A DNA stretch of 61,684 bases from Mesostigma viride (Eukaryota > Streptophyta > Mesostigmatophyceae > Mesostigmatales > Mesostigmataceae): the NCBI GenBank assembly GCA_009746045.1, contig RPFO01001076.1:1-61684 (forward strand), written 5' to 3'. Below, in pieces: positions 61,437-61,684 of this stretch; position 1 is the stretch's first letter, and each line of letters starts with the position of its first letter. The translations under genes were made by a program, and so were the position numbers. Under the pieces are notes generated by a model. That model worked only from the letters and a program-made list of their open reading frames with translations, searched no databases and was not told where the DNA came from.

Positions 61437-61684
61437 TTAGAGTCCCGGGTTTTTATTATTTAATTAAAACCTTTTGTTTGTTTGTTTGTCCTGCAGCCGT
61501 TCAAGGCACGTGGGTACTTATTTAATTAAATTTCTTTTGTTTGTTTGATAGATATGGTACACGCCGTCCCCAACCCGGCCCGGCGGCCCCCCTTTCGGCG
61601 GCCTCAGGCTATCATAGTCAGTGGAGGTCCTCAGGTCAGTGATACCATTTAATTGCTCAAGGCCCATAAGTATCGCACATGAGT
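61437..61684 (+). other. Sequence right of the direct repeat, possible short exon at the window edge
   Basis: Two TTTAATTAAA...TTTTGTTTGTTTG stretches each end like an acceptor (TCCTGCAG; TTGATAG). After the second, ATG 61554 opens a basic/proline-rich frame (MVHAVPNPARRPPFRR) ending at a donor-like CAG/GTCAGT (61634). Could be the first coding exon of a gene or element continuing outside the window; weak. Confidence 0.3.

Overview
This window is eukaryotic. It has GT-AG introns, AATAAA-type poly(A) signals, TATA boxes, retrotransposons, kilobases of satellite DNA and long pyrimidine microsatellites. It has no bacterial gene layout. The tyrosine-recombinase retrotransposon with split direct repeats, together with the MYND finger gene, suits a green alga or another protist-like lineage, but I cannot name the species. 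Almost everything here is mobile or repetitive DNA.

Layout. (A) 1-5803: a transposase-like gene on the minus strand (4003-653, three exons) with a tandem array of a short hairpin motif upstream of it. (B) 5804-37267: a 31.5 kb block bounded by long inverted arms. Each arm holds a unique segment (about 1.1-1.2 kb), a GCATGCATGC-type satellite and a 260 bp segment (here called U). The core is about 21 kb of a 70 bp satellite organised in a 4.34 kb higher-order repeat. A 5.33 kb PAT/Ngaro/kangaroo-type retrotransposon (20054-25382) and a nested-palindrome insertion (13209-14002) interrupt it. (C) 37268-41234: a 585 bp fold-back element with tRNA-like T-arms, a 370 bp tandem repeat, and 1.7 kb of pyrimidine microsatellites around a (TTACGC)n block. 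(D) 41235-52489: a compact plus-strand gene cluster of five short genes and one long eight-exon gene. (E) 52745-53035: a diverged copy of U, then a 23 bp sequence that is the exact inverse of window positions 1-23. (F) 53036-61684: the 3' part of a Ty1/copia-like element with its LTR, then an element with 626 bp direct terminal repeats and a decayed interior.

Main proposal. Positions 1-53035 may be one giant element bounded by inverted termini, inserted in a copia element. Its own genes would be the outward-facing groups A and D. The strongest internal evidence is a 21 bp hairpin-forming motif (GTTRCG + variable core + CGTTTCT), found about 31 times. It is always on the sense strand of the local genes. 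It lies in five of the nine mapped introns, in the spacers upstream of downstream ORFs, and in tandem arrays before the first ORF of each group. I found no copy in block B or beyond 53035. In the cluster, start codons sit directly behind splice-acceptor-like CAG. The spacers therefore look like introns or outrons, which raises the possibility of trans-splicing or of a polycistronic unit.

Several reading frames are broken by single-base shifts, several of them at or near homopolymers. Repairing one or two bases restores intron phase, so assembly errors are at least as likely as decay.
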